A stretch of 64,000 nt of DNA from Pantoea cypripedii (GCF_011395035.1 NZ_CP024768.1:1-64000); one strand, 5' to 3'. Numbered from the stretch's first letter, positions 15,055 through 24,015 are shown. Program-made: numbers and translations. Notes: generated by a model from the letters alone, not told the origin.

Positions 15055-15771
15055 ATGACCACCCCGGAACAGAAACCTGCCTCACTGGTGCGCTTCGAGA
15101 AAGCCCGCGCTGAACATACGGAAAGAATGAAGCGGTATAACGGCATCTGCGCCGATATCGCCCGCTGTGAGAAAGAGCAGCAGGCGGCCATTGAGGCCGG
15201 GAAAGAGGCTGAGAGCAACTGGCGCACGCGTTTCCGTAACCTGCGCGGCAATCTCACGGATGAACTGCGCGCCGAGCATTCACAGCGTATCGCCAGCCGG
15301 GAACTGGCCGATGAGTTTGGCGGGCTGCTGAAAGAGCTGGCGCTGGATAAGCAGGAGGCGATGCTGAAATGCTGTGGCAGCGCCTCAGAGTATGTGAACT
15401 CACACCGCGAGGCGTTTACCGGATTTGCGGATGCGCACTGGCAGTCAGCCCTGCGTAACGTGAGTCCGTCACTGCTGTGGGCCATTAAGCTGCGCCTCCG
15501 TCGTGAAGAACTTTCCCCGACGTTTGCCGGTGATGACCGGGACCGGATTAAGGACGTGGCCGGTCTGGTCGGTGAAGCGCTGACGCGGGCAGCGGCGGCT
15601 CTGCCGGACAGCGTACTGAAAGAGGCTCCGCTGCTGGAGAATATCGGCCTGCATCGCCCGGCGCTGACGGGGATTGATATGAAGCTGTATAACAACGCCA
15701 TTTACCGGATGAAGTTTGTAAATGCATTACAGCAGCAACGTGCGGCATTGCAGGGGGGCAGCCAGAAATGA
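15055..15771 (+). CDS. Sid-like capsid size determination protein
   Basis: A 238-residue, charged, largely helical protein with no signal peptide or membrane segment. SNWRTRFRNLRGNLTDELRA and the following ASRELADEF stretch resemble P4 Sid as I remember it (244 residues). The place immediately upstream of the Delta-like gene, on the strand opposite the replication operon, is also that of sid. Sid forms an outer scaffold that forces helper coat protein into small capsids that exclude the helper genome. Here it ends with a four-base overlap with the next gene. An alternative is another P4 late protein such as a Psu-type gene. Confidence 0.6.
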   Translation: MTTPEQKPASLVRFEKARAEHTERMKRYNGICADIARCEKEQQAAIEAGKEAESNWRTRFRNLRGNLTDELRAEHSQRIASRELADEFGGLLKELALDKQEAMLKCCGSASEYVNSHREAFTGFADAHWQSALRNVSPSLLWAIKLRLRREELSPTFAGDDRDRIKDVAGLVGEALTRAAAALPDSVLKEAPLLENIGLHRPALTGIDMKLYNNAIYRMKFVNALQQQRAALQGGSQK

Positions 15772-16019
15772 TGCACTGTCCCTACTGCAAAAGCGCGGCA
15801 CACACCAAATCGAGCCGCTATATGTCCGAACAGGTGAAAGAGCGTTATCACCAGTGCACTAACCTGGACTGTTCCTGCACCTTCAAGACAAATGAAAGCA
15901 TCACCAAGGTCATCACCGCACCGCCACAGCCGGAAACAAAAACGGAAGCACCGCCGGAACCGATCAGGGAACGCCAGACGCTGGGCCGTTACGGTTCTGC
16001 ATTCCGCCAGGTGCATTAA
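15768..16019 (+). CDS. Delta/Ogr-like zinc-finger late activator
   Basis: An 83-residue protein with the exact Ogr/Delta spacing C-x2-C-x22-C-x4-C at C4, C7, C30 and C35 (MMHCPYCKSAAHTKSS, YHQCTNLDCSCTFKTNESI). This is the single zinc finger that activates P2/P4 late promoters through RNA polymerase alpha. The proline-rich tail (residues 52-70) is a flexible addition. It overlaps the sid-like gene and is followed by a terminator. It should act at the dyads 14961-15018 and on helper late promoters. Confidence 0.88.
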   Translation: MMHCPYCKSAAHTKSSRYMSEQVKERYHQCTNLDCSCTFKTNESITKVITAPPQPETKTEAPPEPIRERQTLGRYGSAFRQVH

Positions 16020-16027
16020 TCCCGCAC

Positions 16028-16054
16028 AGCCGCTGCCCGACCAGCGGCTTTTTT
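16028..16054 (+). terminator. terminator after delta-like gene
   Basis: AGCCGCTG-CCCGAC-CAGCGGCT followed by six T residues; a classical intrinsic terminator for the sid-delta transcript. Confidence 0.85.
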
Positions 16055-16343
16055 GTGCCTGTCCTTTGCCTTTCTGAAGCCTTTTTCTGGCCAGCCGCTT
16101 TGTAAAGAGTGATGCATGCATAGCGTGCATGGATTTGCATGAAAAAACATGCAGCGCTTTCCCCCGTTCAGCCCATACCGGGCGCGGCTTTGCCCGCATC
16201 ATGCACCTGCATGAAAAGCGATGCATAAAGCGGGCAGGCGTGGCGGGGATAGCATTGCGCGCGAATGTAAAATGTAGTTTGATAACCGGAGTATTTCGTA
16301 CTTGATGCTAGGATATGCATTATATGTCGAGGCTGGGGATTAA
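16055..16343. other. cos-region spacer
   Basis: No gene is present. From about 16110 to 16225 the sequence is packed with TGCAT/ATGCA motifs on both strands, followed at 16237 by the cos sequence. This dense repeat is a plausible terminase-binding region. The stretch 16256-16343 is AT-rich and must carry the promoter of the HEPN gene. Confidence 0.5.
16237..16255 (+). other. P2/P4-type cos site
   Basis: GGCGTGGCGGGGATAGCAT is 19 bases, the length of P2/P4 cohesive ends. It differs by one base from the P4 end sequence and by a few from P2 (GGCGAGGCGGGGAAAGCAC), as I remember them. This is where a P2-like helper terminase would cut to package the satellite. Confidence 0.8.
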
Positions 16344-17513
16344 ATGAAAGTAGAATATTTGGTCACTATTGAATTAAAAAATTCTTTTTGTAAAACGAAA
16401 AAATCCTTTTTGAATTTCCTTCAGTCGGATTCTGATATAAGCCTTTCTGGTAAGAAAGCCAAGTACATTGGAAATGAGTTCGATATTGAAGTGGTTGAAG
16501 AAAATACACCTTCTGAAAAATACAAAATTTTTCACCTTAAGCTGGCAAGCTCTTCTGATGATTTAGAATTATTTTCTGCTTTTTTAAGAGTCATACGGGG
16601 CTTGCTTAATCTAGCATCGAATAACAATATTCAGACGCTATGGGATGATGTCAGTTATAGTTATTCGCGTAAAGCATACCCAATCATTCATGAGTTAGAA
16701 AATCTCATGAGGAAGTTAATCACTAAGTTTATGCTGACTAATGTTGGTTTAGGATGGTCTGAAACGGCAATCCCAGATGAACTGAAAAAAATAAGAAGAG
16801 ATAAGAAGCAGCAAAGCTCAAATAACTATTTATATGATGCTGACTTTATACAGTTGTCTACATTTCTTTTTGATTCATATAGAACTCAAGATTTAGATGG
16901 GCTTATCCGTAAAATTAAAGATCATGATGGAGATTCTATACCCATTGATGACGTAAGAGACTTTATACCTAAGTCAAACTGGCAGCGTTATTTTCAGAAA
17001 CATGTGGATTGTGAAGAGAGCCTGCTTAAATCGAGGTGGGATAAGTTATATTTAATTAGATGTAAAGTTGCACATAATAATTTCTTCGAAAGAAATGATT
17101 TCGATATGCTAATAAAAATGAGCAGCGAAATTAAGCCTATTATTGAAGGGGCAATATCCTCCTTAGAGAAAATTACTGTACCGGAAGAGGAAAGGGAGGA
17201 GTTAGCAGAGAATGCTGCGGTAAGTACAAACTACAGAGTGGGTGAGTTTTTACTAAATTGGCGTGCTTTAGAGAAGAAAATTGGAGATCTTGCTGTTAAA
17301 GCTGGAATGCCTAAAGAAAGAAGTTATTTAAATATAAAGCCAACTTCACGAGAGCTTAGGGAGCGGCAGCTTATTGGAGAGTCTATATATGAATCCATTG
17401 TTAATTTATCCCAGGTTAGGAATGTAATTGTACACTCTCAAGGTTTTGAATTGAATGAATATGACTTGGAATATTATATCCAGAATCTCAAGAGTGTAAT
17501 AAATAACATCTAG
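16344..17513 (+). CDS. cargo protein with two HEPN R-x4-H motifs
   Basis: A 389-residue protein, AT-rich, beside int. Two HEPN-type motifs are visible: LIRCKVAHNNFFER (R239-x4-H244) and QVRNVIVHSQGFEL (R359-x4-H364), each within predicted helices. A helical segment YPIIHELENLMRKLI at 112-126 resembles Swt1/ApeA-type HEPN proteins. HEPN domains are mostly metal-independent RNases active in abortive infection and toxin systems. The position between int and the late genes is the known defence hotspot of P4-like satellites. The N-terminal 100 residues are unassigned and may sense infection. No partner gene is seen, so it may be a single-gene system. Confidence 0.65.
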   Translation: MKVEYLVTIELKNSFCKTKKSFLNFLQSDSDISLSGKKAKYIGNEFDIEVVEENTPSEKYKIFHLKLASSSDDLELFSAFLRVIRGLLNLASNNNIQTLWDDVSYSYSRKAYPIIHELENLMRKLITKFMLTNVGLGWSETAIPDELKKIRRDKKQQSSNNYLYDADFIQLSTFLFDSYRTQDLDGLIRKIKDHDGDSIPIDDVRDFIPKSNWQRYFQKHVDCEESLLKSRWDKLYLIRCKVAHNNFFERNDFDMLIKMSSEIKPIIEGAISSLEKITVPEEEREELAENAAVSTNYRVGEFLLNWRALEKKIGDLAVKAGMPKERSYLNIKPTSRELRERQLIGESIYESIVNLSQVRNVIVHSQGFELNEYDLEYYIQNLKSVINNI

Positions 17514-17516
17514 TTT

Positions 17517-17543
17517 CGAATGGTGGTCACTGACCACCATTCG
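17517..17543. terminator. bidirectional terminator inside the int stop region
   Basis: Perfect inverted repeat CGAATGGTGGT-N5-ACCACCATTCG between the convergent HEPN and int genes. It includes the last int codons and stop. A weak A/T-rich tail follows on the plus-strand side, and none on the other. Confidence 0.6.
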
Positions 17544-18702
17544 ATAAAAAGTCGCTATACCACTGCATCATTTTTTTTCTATCTTCGTAATAGTTAGCAT
17601 GATTATATATCCCGCGGATTTTATTTTTATCGACATGTGCTAGTTGCATTTCAATCCATGTACTATTAAAACCCTGCTCGTGAAGAATTGTAGACATTGT
17701 ATGTCTGAAACCGTGGCCAGTTGCGCGTCCTTTGTAACCGAGTAACTCAATAACCTGGGAAACACTTTCTTTAGAGATGGGTTTTCTCCGATTATTTCTA
17801 CCAATAAAAATGTAAGGATAATGGCTGGTGATAGGTTTCAATTGCTCAAAAAGGGCAATTACTTGGGTAGATAAAGGTACAACATGAGGTCTGCGCATTT
17901 TCATCCGTTCCGCAGGGAGCTCCCAAATACCTTTTTCGATATCAACCTCATCCCAGGTTGCAAAGCGCATCTCTTGAGTTCTAACTCCTGTCAACATCAC
18001 TATTTTTGTGGCGTTTTTAGTAATGATGCTGCCGGTATACGCTTCCAGATCTCGGACAAAAAAAGGCAATTCTTCCGCAGATAAAAATGGGTGATTCTTT
18101 TGTTTAGGAACGGCCAGCGCGATAGACAAATCAGGAGCAGGATTATATTCAGCTCTGCCAGTGATGATCGCATAACGAAACACCTCCCCACAGCGCTGGC
18201 GCACCTTGCGGGTTTTCTCTAACGCCCCGCGTTTTTCAATACGACGCAGCACCTCAAGAAGCTCAAGCGGCTTAATCTCTGAGATTGGACGATTGCCAAT
18301 ATATGGGAAAACATCCTGCTCAAAGGTCTTAATAATCTCGTCCCGGTAAGCAACGGTCCAGCGGTCCGCCTTGTTTGTGTGCCATTCCCGGCTGATGGCC
18401 TCGAAAGAGTTTTCTGCCGAAAGCTGTTTTGCCAGTTTTTGGGCCTTACGTTCCTCAACTGGATCAATGTCATTAGCTACCTGCTTGCGCGCGATATCAC
18501 GTTTCTCGCGTGCCTCAGCGAGTGAAACGAGGCTATAGGAGCCAAACGACATCAACTTAGCCTTACCGTTGAATCGGTAACGGAAGCGCCAGCCTTTGCT
18601 GCCATCAGGGTTAATGAGTAAAGCCAGGCCGAGGCCGTCGCTAAGGGTGTAAGGCTTTTCCTGGGGTTTTGCGCGTCGAATTTGTATGTCTGTAAGTGCC
18701 AT
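17527..18702 (-). CDS. P4-type tyrosine integrase
   Basis: A 391-residue site-specific recombinase. The N-terminal arm-binding domain (DUF4102: LTDIQIRRAKPQEKPYTLSD) is followed by a core-binding domain and the catalytic domain with R241 (TGVRTQEMRF), H330-x2-R333 (GHGFRHTMS), H356 and the nucleophile Y366 (IRGIYNHANY). It catalyses insertion into selC. It is read away from the tRNA, 163 bases from it. The TGTATA-type repeats at about 18715-18770, and similar ones at 7328-7350, could be arm sites. Confidence 0.95.
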   Translation of the reverse strand: MALTDIQIRRAKPQEKPYTLSDGLGLALLINPDGSKGWRFRYRFNGKAKLMSFGSYSLVSLAEAREKRDIARKQVANDIDPVEERKAQKLAKQLSAENSFEAISREWHTNKADRWTVAYRDEIIKTFEQDVFPYIGNRPISEIKPLELLEVLRRIEKRGALEKTRKVRQRCGEVFRYAIITGRAEYNPAPDLSIALAVPKQKNHPFLSAEELPFFVRDLEAYTGSIITKNATKIVMLTGVRTQEMRFATWDEVDIEKGIWELPAERMKMRRPHVVPLSTQVIALFEQLKPITSHYPYIFIGRNNRRKPISKESVSQVIELLGYKGRATGHGFRHTMSTILHEQGFNSTWIEMQLAHVDKNKIRGIYNHANYYEDRKKMMQWYSDFLSNGGQ

Positions 18703-18862
18703 GTGTATAAGTCTAAAGTGTGTATAAAAAATCTATACGCATCACTATACATATTTTTCATGGATTCTGGCAGATGCTGTAGGACTTACACGGATAAAGG
18801 ATGTATTTATTGTTATGTTTTTAAAGGAAATTTAAAGTTATCCAGGATGGTTTCGGAAGTGT

Positions 18863-18884
18863 AGTGGCGGAAGATCACAGGAGT
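18863..18884. repeat. attR, attachment repeat within selC
   Basis: Identical 22-base copy of 7247-7268. It overlaps the last 20 bases of the tRNA gene, so the insertion restores a complete selC. Confidence 0.9.
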
Positions 18885-18959
18885 CGAACCTGCCCGGGAC
18901 CGCTGGCGGCCCCAACCGGATTTGAAATCCGGCCGCCTCACCGGAGACGACGATCTTCC
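18865..18959 (-). tRNA. tRNA-Sec (UCA)
   Basis: On the minus strand the gene starts GGAAGATCGTCGTCTCC and ends GTGATCTTCCGCCA with encoded CCA. It is 95 bases long, like E. coli selC, and has the unusual 8-bp acceptor stem, a long variable arm and the anticodon TCA in the loop GGATTTCAAATCC. It delivers selenocysteine to UGA in the fdoG message with SelB. Its 3' end serves as the satellite integration site. Confidence 0.97.
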
Positions 18960-19020
18960 TTTACCGCAGCCGCAGAATTATAGCGGCAAACGGTGCAACG
19001 TTGTTGATCTTACCCGTGCG

Positions 19021-20199
19021 TCACAGCACGTTTTCACCGTTAAGTTGCCGGTACTCCTTCGGCGTCGTGGCATAGCTCTTCTTAAATACCGAATAGAAAT
19101 ATTGCAGCGAAGGGTAGCCGCACATCTGTGAGATTTCATTGATGCTAAGGGAGGAACTGGCCAGCAGCTCGCGCGCCTTCTCCAGTTTTTCGCGGTGAAT
19201 CATGGCATGAATGGTATCGCCCGTTTCATCGCGGAAACGTTTTTCCAGATTGGAACGTGAAATACCGATGGCATCCAGTACCTGTTCAACTTTAATGCCT
19301 TTGCAGGCGTTAAAACGGATGTAATGCATCGCCTGGATAACCGCCGGATCACGCAATGAACGAAAATCGGTGGATCGGCGGGCAATCACTTTAACCGGTG
19401 GCACCAGAATACGCTGTAGCGGCAGCGACTGCTTATCCAGCAGGCGATGCAGCAATTTGGCGGCCTGATAACCCATCTGACGTGTGCCCTGCGCGACGGA
19501 GGAAAGCGCCACGCGTGACAGATAGCGGGTGAGTTCTTCATTGTCGATGCCGATAACCGTGAGTTTTTCCGGTACCGGAATCTTCAGATGCTCACACGCC
19601 TGCAGCAAATGGCGCGCGCGTGCATCGGTGACGGCGATAATGCCGGTTTGCTGCGGCAGCGTTTGCAGCCAGTCCGCCAGGCGGTTCTGCGCGTGCTGCC
19701 AGTTTTCTGGTGCTGTTTCCATCCCCTGATACACCACCCCCTGATAACGTTCGCGCGCCACCAGCTGGCGAAAGGCGTGCTCGCGCTCCTGCGCCCAGCG
19801 TTTACCGCTGGCGGCGGGCAGGCCGTAAAAAGCGAAGCGGTTGATGCCTTTTTCTTTCAGGTGCAAAAAGGCACTCTCCACCAGCGCGGCGTTATCGGTG
19901 GCGATGTAATGTACTGGTGGGTAGTCCTGTTGCTGATGATAGGAGCCACCCACGCCGACAATCGGCACAGAAACATTCGCCAGCAATTTCTCAATCGAGC
20001 TGTCGTCGTAATCGGCGATCACCCCGTCGCCCAGCCACTCACGAATGTTATCGATGCGACAGCGAAAATCCTCTTCAATGAAGATGTCCCAGTCGGTTTG
20101 CGACGCCTGTAAATATTCACCTACGCCTTCAACAACCTGGCGGTCATAGACCTTATTGGCGTTGAACAGCAACGTAATGCGATAGCGTTTTTCATGCAT
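19021..20199 (-). CDS. XylR, xylose operon activator
   Basis: A protein of 392 residues, the same as E. coli XylR. Residues 1-270 form a LacI-like periplasmic-binding domain (YRITLLFNANKVYDRQVVEG, VPIVGVGGSYHQQQ) that binds D-xylose. The C terminus is an AraC domain (IDAIGISRSNLEKRFRDETG, QMCGYPSLQYFYSVFKKSY). ATG 20199 gives the family N terminus; the longer frame adds 12 non-homologous residues. It activates xylAB and xylFGH from the 24016-24367 region. It follows xylH on the same strand after about 90 bases. Confidence 0.95.
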   Translation of the reverse strand: MHEKRYRITLLFNANKVYDRQVVEGVGEYLQASQTDWDIFIEEDFRCRIDNIREWLGDGVIADYDDSSIEKLLANVSVPIVGVGGSYHQQQDYPPVHYIATDNAALVESAFLHLKEKGINRFAFYGLPAASGKRWAQEREHAFRQLVARERYQGVVYQGMETAPENWQHAQNRLADWLQTLPQQTGIIAVTDARARHLLQACEHLKIPVPEKLTVIGIDNEELTRYLSRVALSSVAQGTRQMGYQAAKLLHRLLDKQSLPLQRILVPPVKVIARRSTDFRSLRDPAVIQAMHYIRFNACKGIKVEQVLDAIGISRSNLEKRFRDETGDTIHAMIHREKLEKARELLASSSLSINEISQMCGYPSLQYFYSVFKKSYATTPKEYRQLNGENVL

Positions 20200-20292
20200 A
20201 GTGGCGTGTTCCCTTAAACCCTCAGCGCATTGCATAACACGGCTGGCCGGGGAGCAGAAAGAATTTGCGCCACATTGTGATCGCTCACGCGA

Positions 20293-21483
20293 TTACACCC
20301 GACGCCGGGTAGCGGTATCCATCCACACTGCCAGCAGCAGAATCGCGCCTTTGACGATGTACTGCCAGAAGGTCGGTACATCCATCATGCTCATGCCGTT
20401 ATCCAGCGATGCCATGATAAATGCCCCCATCACCGCGCCCGCGACGGAACCGACACCTCCCGCCAGGCTGGTGCCGCCGATGACGCAGGCGGCGATGGCA
20501 TCCAGCTCCGCAATGTTACCCGCGGAGGGAGAACCCGCGCCCAGTCGCGAGCTCAGGATCAAACCGGCAATCGCCACCATCACGCCATTGATGGCAAACA
20601 CCGCCAGCTTGGTACGCGCCACGTTGATCCCGGAAAGTCGGGCGGCATCCAGGTTGCCGCCAATGGCGTAGATACGGCGACCAAAGGCGGTACGCGTTGC
20701 CATAAACATGCCGCCCAGCAGCAGTAATGCCAGCAGCAGCACCGGGGTTGGCACGCCACGGTAATCATTCAGCAGCCATATCGCCCCCAGCACCAGAACG
20801 GCGGTGATTGCCTGGCGTGCAACGGCGCCGCTCGCGGCGGGTTGTGACAGACCCAGACTCTGACGGCGCAAACGCAAACGCCACTGCCAGAGGATAAACA
20901 GCGCCAGACCGGCAAAGCCGAAACCAAAGCCGACGCCACCGGGCAGGTAGCTTTGCCCAATCTGCGACATCGCCGGACTGGTGGGCGCAACGGTGGTGCC
21001 ATCGGTGATGCCCACCAGGATGCCACGAAACGCCAGCATGCCCGCGAGGGTAACGATAAAAGAAGGGACTTTACGATAGGCGACCCACCAGCCATTCCAG
21101 GTGCCGAGCAGTAGCCCCATCACCAGGGTGACCACGATGGTGAGCGGCAGCGGCCAGCCGAGCCAGACATCAAAAATCGCCGCCGCACCGCCAAGCAGGC
21201 CCATCATCGAGCCGACCGAGAGATCGATCTCTGCCGAAATAATGACAAACACCATTCCCACCGCGAGGATGCCGGTGATGGCAGTCTGGCGCAGCAGGTT
21301 GGAGACGTTACGCGGGCTGAGCCAGGCTCCGTCGGTGGTCCAGGTAAAGAAAAGCGCAATCAACACGATGGCACCCAGCATCACCAGCACCTGCAAATTC
21401 GGCAGCGGAAATTTACCCGCAGCGCCTTTACCCGGTGTGGTCAGGCCGCGTTCTGTACTTTCGGTCTTAAGCATAGTGTTCAC
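20293..21483 (-). CDS. XylH, xylose ABC permease
   Basis: A protein of 396 residues (E. coli 393) with about ten hydrophobic segments. It is a member of the RbsC/XylH permease family (SAEIDLSVGSMMGLLGGAAA, GTSLAGGVGSVAGAVMG). It forms the membrane channel for D-xylose with XylG. Its start overlaps the xylG end by 17 bases, indicating coupled translation. Confidence 0.95.
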   Translation of the reverse strand: MNTMLKTESTERGLTTPGKGAAGKFPLPNLQVLVMLGAIVLIALFFTWTTDGAWLSPRNVSNLLRQTAITGILAVGMVFVIISAEIDLSVGSMMGLLGGAAAIFDVWLGWPLPLTIVVTLVMGLLLGTWNGWWVAYRKVPSFIVTLAGMLAFRGILVGITDGTTVAPTSPAMSQIGQSYLPGGVGFGFGFAGLALFILWQWRLRLRRQSLGLSQPAASGAVARQAITAVLVLGAIWLLNDYRGVPTPVLLLALLLLGGMFMATRTAFGRRIYAIGGNLDAARLSGINVARTKLAVFAINGVMVAIAGLILSSRLGAGSPSAGNIAELDAIAACVIGGTSLAGGVGSVAGAVMGAFIMASLDNGMSMMDVPTFWQYIVKGAILLLAVWMDTATRRRV

Positions 21484-22993
21484 TCCGCAGGGCGGCTTCC
21501 ATCACCTGCTCCTGAGTCAGGTTGTCGTTAATCAGATCGGCTTTGATTTGTCCTTCGTGCATCACCAAAACCCGATCGCTCAGGCCCAGCACTTCGGGCA
21601 GCTCGGACGAAATGACAATGACGGCAATCCCTTGCTGCACCAGCGCATTGATCAGCAGATAGATCTCCTGACGTGCGCCGACATCGATGCCGCGTGTTGG
21701 CTCATCAAGAATCAGAATCTGTGGATTCAGCAGCAGGCATTTAGCGAGAATCGCCTTCTGCTGGTTACCGCCGCTCAGGCGGCCAATCGGCAATTCAGCG
21801 GAGGACGTTTTCACACGCAGACGGGCAATGGCATCGTTGATCGCCTGTTGTTCAAGTGCCTCATCCAGGGTGGAAAGCCGCTGGCTGAACTGGTCCAGTG
21901 CCGCCAGGGTGATGTTTTTACCGACTCCCATCAGCGGCACAATGCCGTCCTTTTTACGGTCTTCCGGCACCATGGCGATGCCATGCGCAATGGCGTCCCG
22001 GCAGTCGCGGATATGTACCTTTTTGCCGTTGAGGGTGATGTCGCCCTGCCAGCGACCCGGCCAGACGCCAAACAGGCACTGGACGGTTTCGGTGCGTCCG
22101 GCACCCACCAGCCCGGCGATGCCAAGAATCTCACCGCGTTTCAGGCTGAAAGAGACGTTATTTACCCGGCGAATATGGCGATTGACGGGATGCCAGGCAG
22201 TCAGGTTTTCCACCTGCAAAATGGTCTCGCCGATATCATGTGGCGTGTGGGGATAGAGCGCGGTCAGTTCGCGCCCCACCATCATGGTGATGATGTCATC
22301 CTCACTCAGGCCAGCGGCCGCACGGGTGGCGATATGCTGTCCATCGCGGATCACACAGATGGTGTCCGAAATCGCTTTGACCTCGTTGAGTTTGTGCGAA
22401 ATATAGATGCAGGCGATGCCATGTTCGCGCAGGTTTTTGATGATGCTGAGCAGCACCTCGGTTTCCTGCTCGGTCAGGGAGGAGGTGGGTTCATCGAGGA
22501 TCAGCAGGCGCACCTGTTTATTCAGGGCGCGGGCAATCTCCACCAGCTGTTGCTGGCCCAGGCCCAGTTCACCTACGCGTGTGTCAGGCGAAACATTCAG
22601 TTTCACCCGCTCCAGCAGTTGCTGGCAGCGCAGGGTCATGGTTTCGTCATCCACCATGCCGTAGCGCCCCAGTTCAGCGCCGAGGAAAATGTTTTCCATC
22701 ACCGTCAGCTGGCGCACCAGCGCCAGCTCCTGATGGATAATCACAATCCCTTTGCGTTCGGTATCGCGGATAGTCTGTGCCTGGATTTCATCGCCAGCAA
22801 AATGGATACTGCCGTCAAAGTCCCCGTGCGGGTAAAGCCCGCACAGGATCTTCATCAGTGTCGATTTTCCCGAGCCGTTTTCGCCGCACAGCGACATCAC
22901 TTCACCCGCTTCCAGCCGCAGGCTAACGTCATCCACCGCTTTCACCGCGCCGAAGCGCTTGGTGATATGGTTCATTTCCAGCAACATCGACAT
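21467..22993 (-). CDS. XylG, xylose ABC ATPase
   Basis: A protein of 508 residues with two ABC domains, as in sugar importers of the RbsA class. The first has Walker A GENGSGKST and signature LGLGQQQLVEIARAL; the second has a degenerate P-loop GLVGAGRTE with signature LSGGNQQKAILAKCL and DEPTRGIDVGARQEIY. It powers XylFGH uptake from the cytoplasmic face. It lies 20 bases after xylF. Confidence 0.95.
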   Translation of the reverse strand: MSMLLEMNHITKRFGAVKAVDDVSLRLEAGEVMSLCGENGSGKSTLMKILCGLYPHGDFDGSIHFAGDEIQAQTIRDTERKGIVIIHQELALVRQLTVMENIFLGAELGRYGMVDDETMTLRCQQLLERVKLNVSPDTRVGELGLGQQQLVEIARALNKQVRLLILDEPTSSLTEQETEVLLSIIKNLREHGIACIYISHKLNEVKAISDTICVIRDGQHIATRAAAGLSEDDIITMMVGRELTALYPHTPHDIGETILQVENLTAWHPVNRHIRRVNNVSFSLKRGEILGIAGLVGAGRTETVQCLFGVWPGRWQGDITLNGKKVHIRDCRDAIAHGIAMVPEDRKKDGIVPLMGVGKNITLAALDQFSQRLSTLDEALEQQAINDAIARLRVKTSSAELPIGRLSGGNQQKAILAKCLLLNPQILILDEPTRGIDVGARQEIYLLINALVQQGIAVIVISSELPEVLGLSDRVLVMHEGQIKADLINDNLTQEQVMEAALRSEHYA

Positions 22994-23013
22994 CTCTCCT
23001 TCGCGGGCTGCGC

Positions 23014-24015
23014 TTAGAGTTCGCTCTGCTTATGGAAGCCGTCTTTAACTACGGTGCTTTCGATATTGCTTTTGTTGACCGGGATCGGCGTCAGCAGGCG
23101 TGACGGCACATCTTTCAGGCCATTATTGAGTTTGCCGTTGCTGGCCGGTGTCTGGCCGTTGCCGAGTTCAACCGCGATTTTGGCCGCTTCGGTGGCAAGC
23201 TGGGTGATGGGTTTGTACACCGTCATGGTTTGCGTACCATTCATGATGCGTTTGATGGCGGCGAGGTCGGCGTCCTGACCGGAGATCGCCACTTTACCCG
23301 CCAGACCTTGTGCGCTCAGCGCCTGAATCGCCCCGCCTGCGGTGGCATCGTTCGACGCCACCACCGCATCAATATGGTTGCTGTTGGCGGTGAGGGCGTT
23401 TTCCATAATTTTCAGCGCATTCTCTGGCAGCCAGGCATCAACCCACTGATCGCCCACCACTTTGATGCTGCCGTTATCAATATAGGGTTTTAACACCTTC
23501 ATTTGCCCGGCGCGGAACAGGCGAGCGTTATTATCAACCGGTGAGCCACCCATCAGGAAATAATTCCCTTTCGGTACCTGCTGAACAATACTTTCGGCCT
23601 GGAGTTCACCCACTTTTTCATTATCAAAAGAGATATAAAAATCAATGTCGGCGTTATTTATCATGCGGTCATAGGCCAGAACTTTAATGCCTTCACGCTT
23701 CGCTTCTGCTACCACGTTACTTAATACCTGGCCGTTATAAGGGATGATCACCAATACATCGACGCCGCGGTTGATCATATTTTCAATTTGCGACATCTGG
23801 GTTTCTTCGTTGCCGTTGGCGGACTGGACAAACACCGTCGCACCCAGTGTTTCCGCCTGTTTTACGAAGATATCGCGGTCTTTCTGCCAGCGTTCCAGAC
23901 GTAAGTCATCAATCGCCATACCGATTTTTACTTCTTTCGCCATGCCTGCGTGGCTGATCAGGGCCAGCGTCGCGCAGACGGCTAACAACGTTTTTTTCAT
24001 GTTCATGGTGTTCAT
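23014..24015 (-). CDS. XylF, periplasmic xylose-binding protein
   Basis: A protein of 333 residues with a signal peptide (MKKTLLAVCATLALISHAGM-A). The mature part starts KEVKIGMAIDDLRLERWQKD, as in XylF of enterobacteria, and contains VLAYDRMINNADIDFYISFD. Any of three nearby Met codons (residues 1, 4 or 6) could be the start. It is the first gene of xylFGH and is divergent from xylA. Confidence 0.95.
   Translation of the reverse strand: MNTMNMKKTLLAVCATLALISHAGMAKEVKIGMAIDDLRLERWQKDRDIFVKQAETLGATVFVQSANGNEETQMSQIENMINRGVDVLVIIPYNGQVLSNVVAEAKREGIKVLAYDRMINNADIDFYISFDNEKVGELQAESIVQQVPKGNYFLMGGSPVDNNARLFRAGQMKVLKPYIDNGSIKVVGDQWVDAWLPENALKIMENALTANSNHIDAVVASNDATAGGAIQALSAQGLAGKVAISGQDADLAAIKRIMNGTQTMTVYKPITQLATEAAKIAVELGNGQTPASNGKLNNGLKDVPSRLLTPIPVNKSNIESTVVKDGFHKQSEL

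Larger units (their letters stand above)
7247..18884. mobile_element. P4-like phage satellite integrated in selC
   Basis: The element is about 11.6 kb and is bounded by a 22-bp direct repeat derived from the selC 3' end. Inside are a P4-type integrase next to selC, alpha-type primase-helicase, AlpA/Vis-type regulator, Icd/Ash region, iterons, Sid-like and Delta-like genes, and a P2/P4-type cos sequence. I see no Psu or tail genes, so it depends on a P2-like helper for particles. Core satellite genes are GC-rich while two cargo regions (7372-10194 and 16344-17513) are AT-rich, suggesting later acquisition. The intact int, primase and cos suggest it may still be mobile. Confidence 0.9.

Noticed and set aside
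21101..23017. 638-codon open frame on the plus strand opposite xylH and xylG
   Set aside because: It is the antisense shadow of strongly conserved xylose transporter genes and has no family features.
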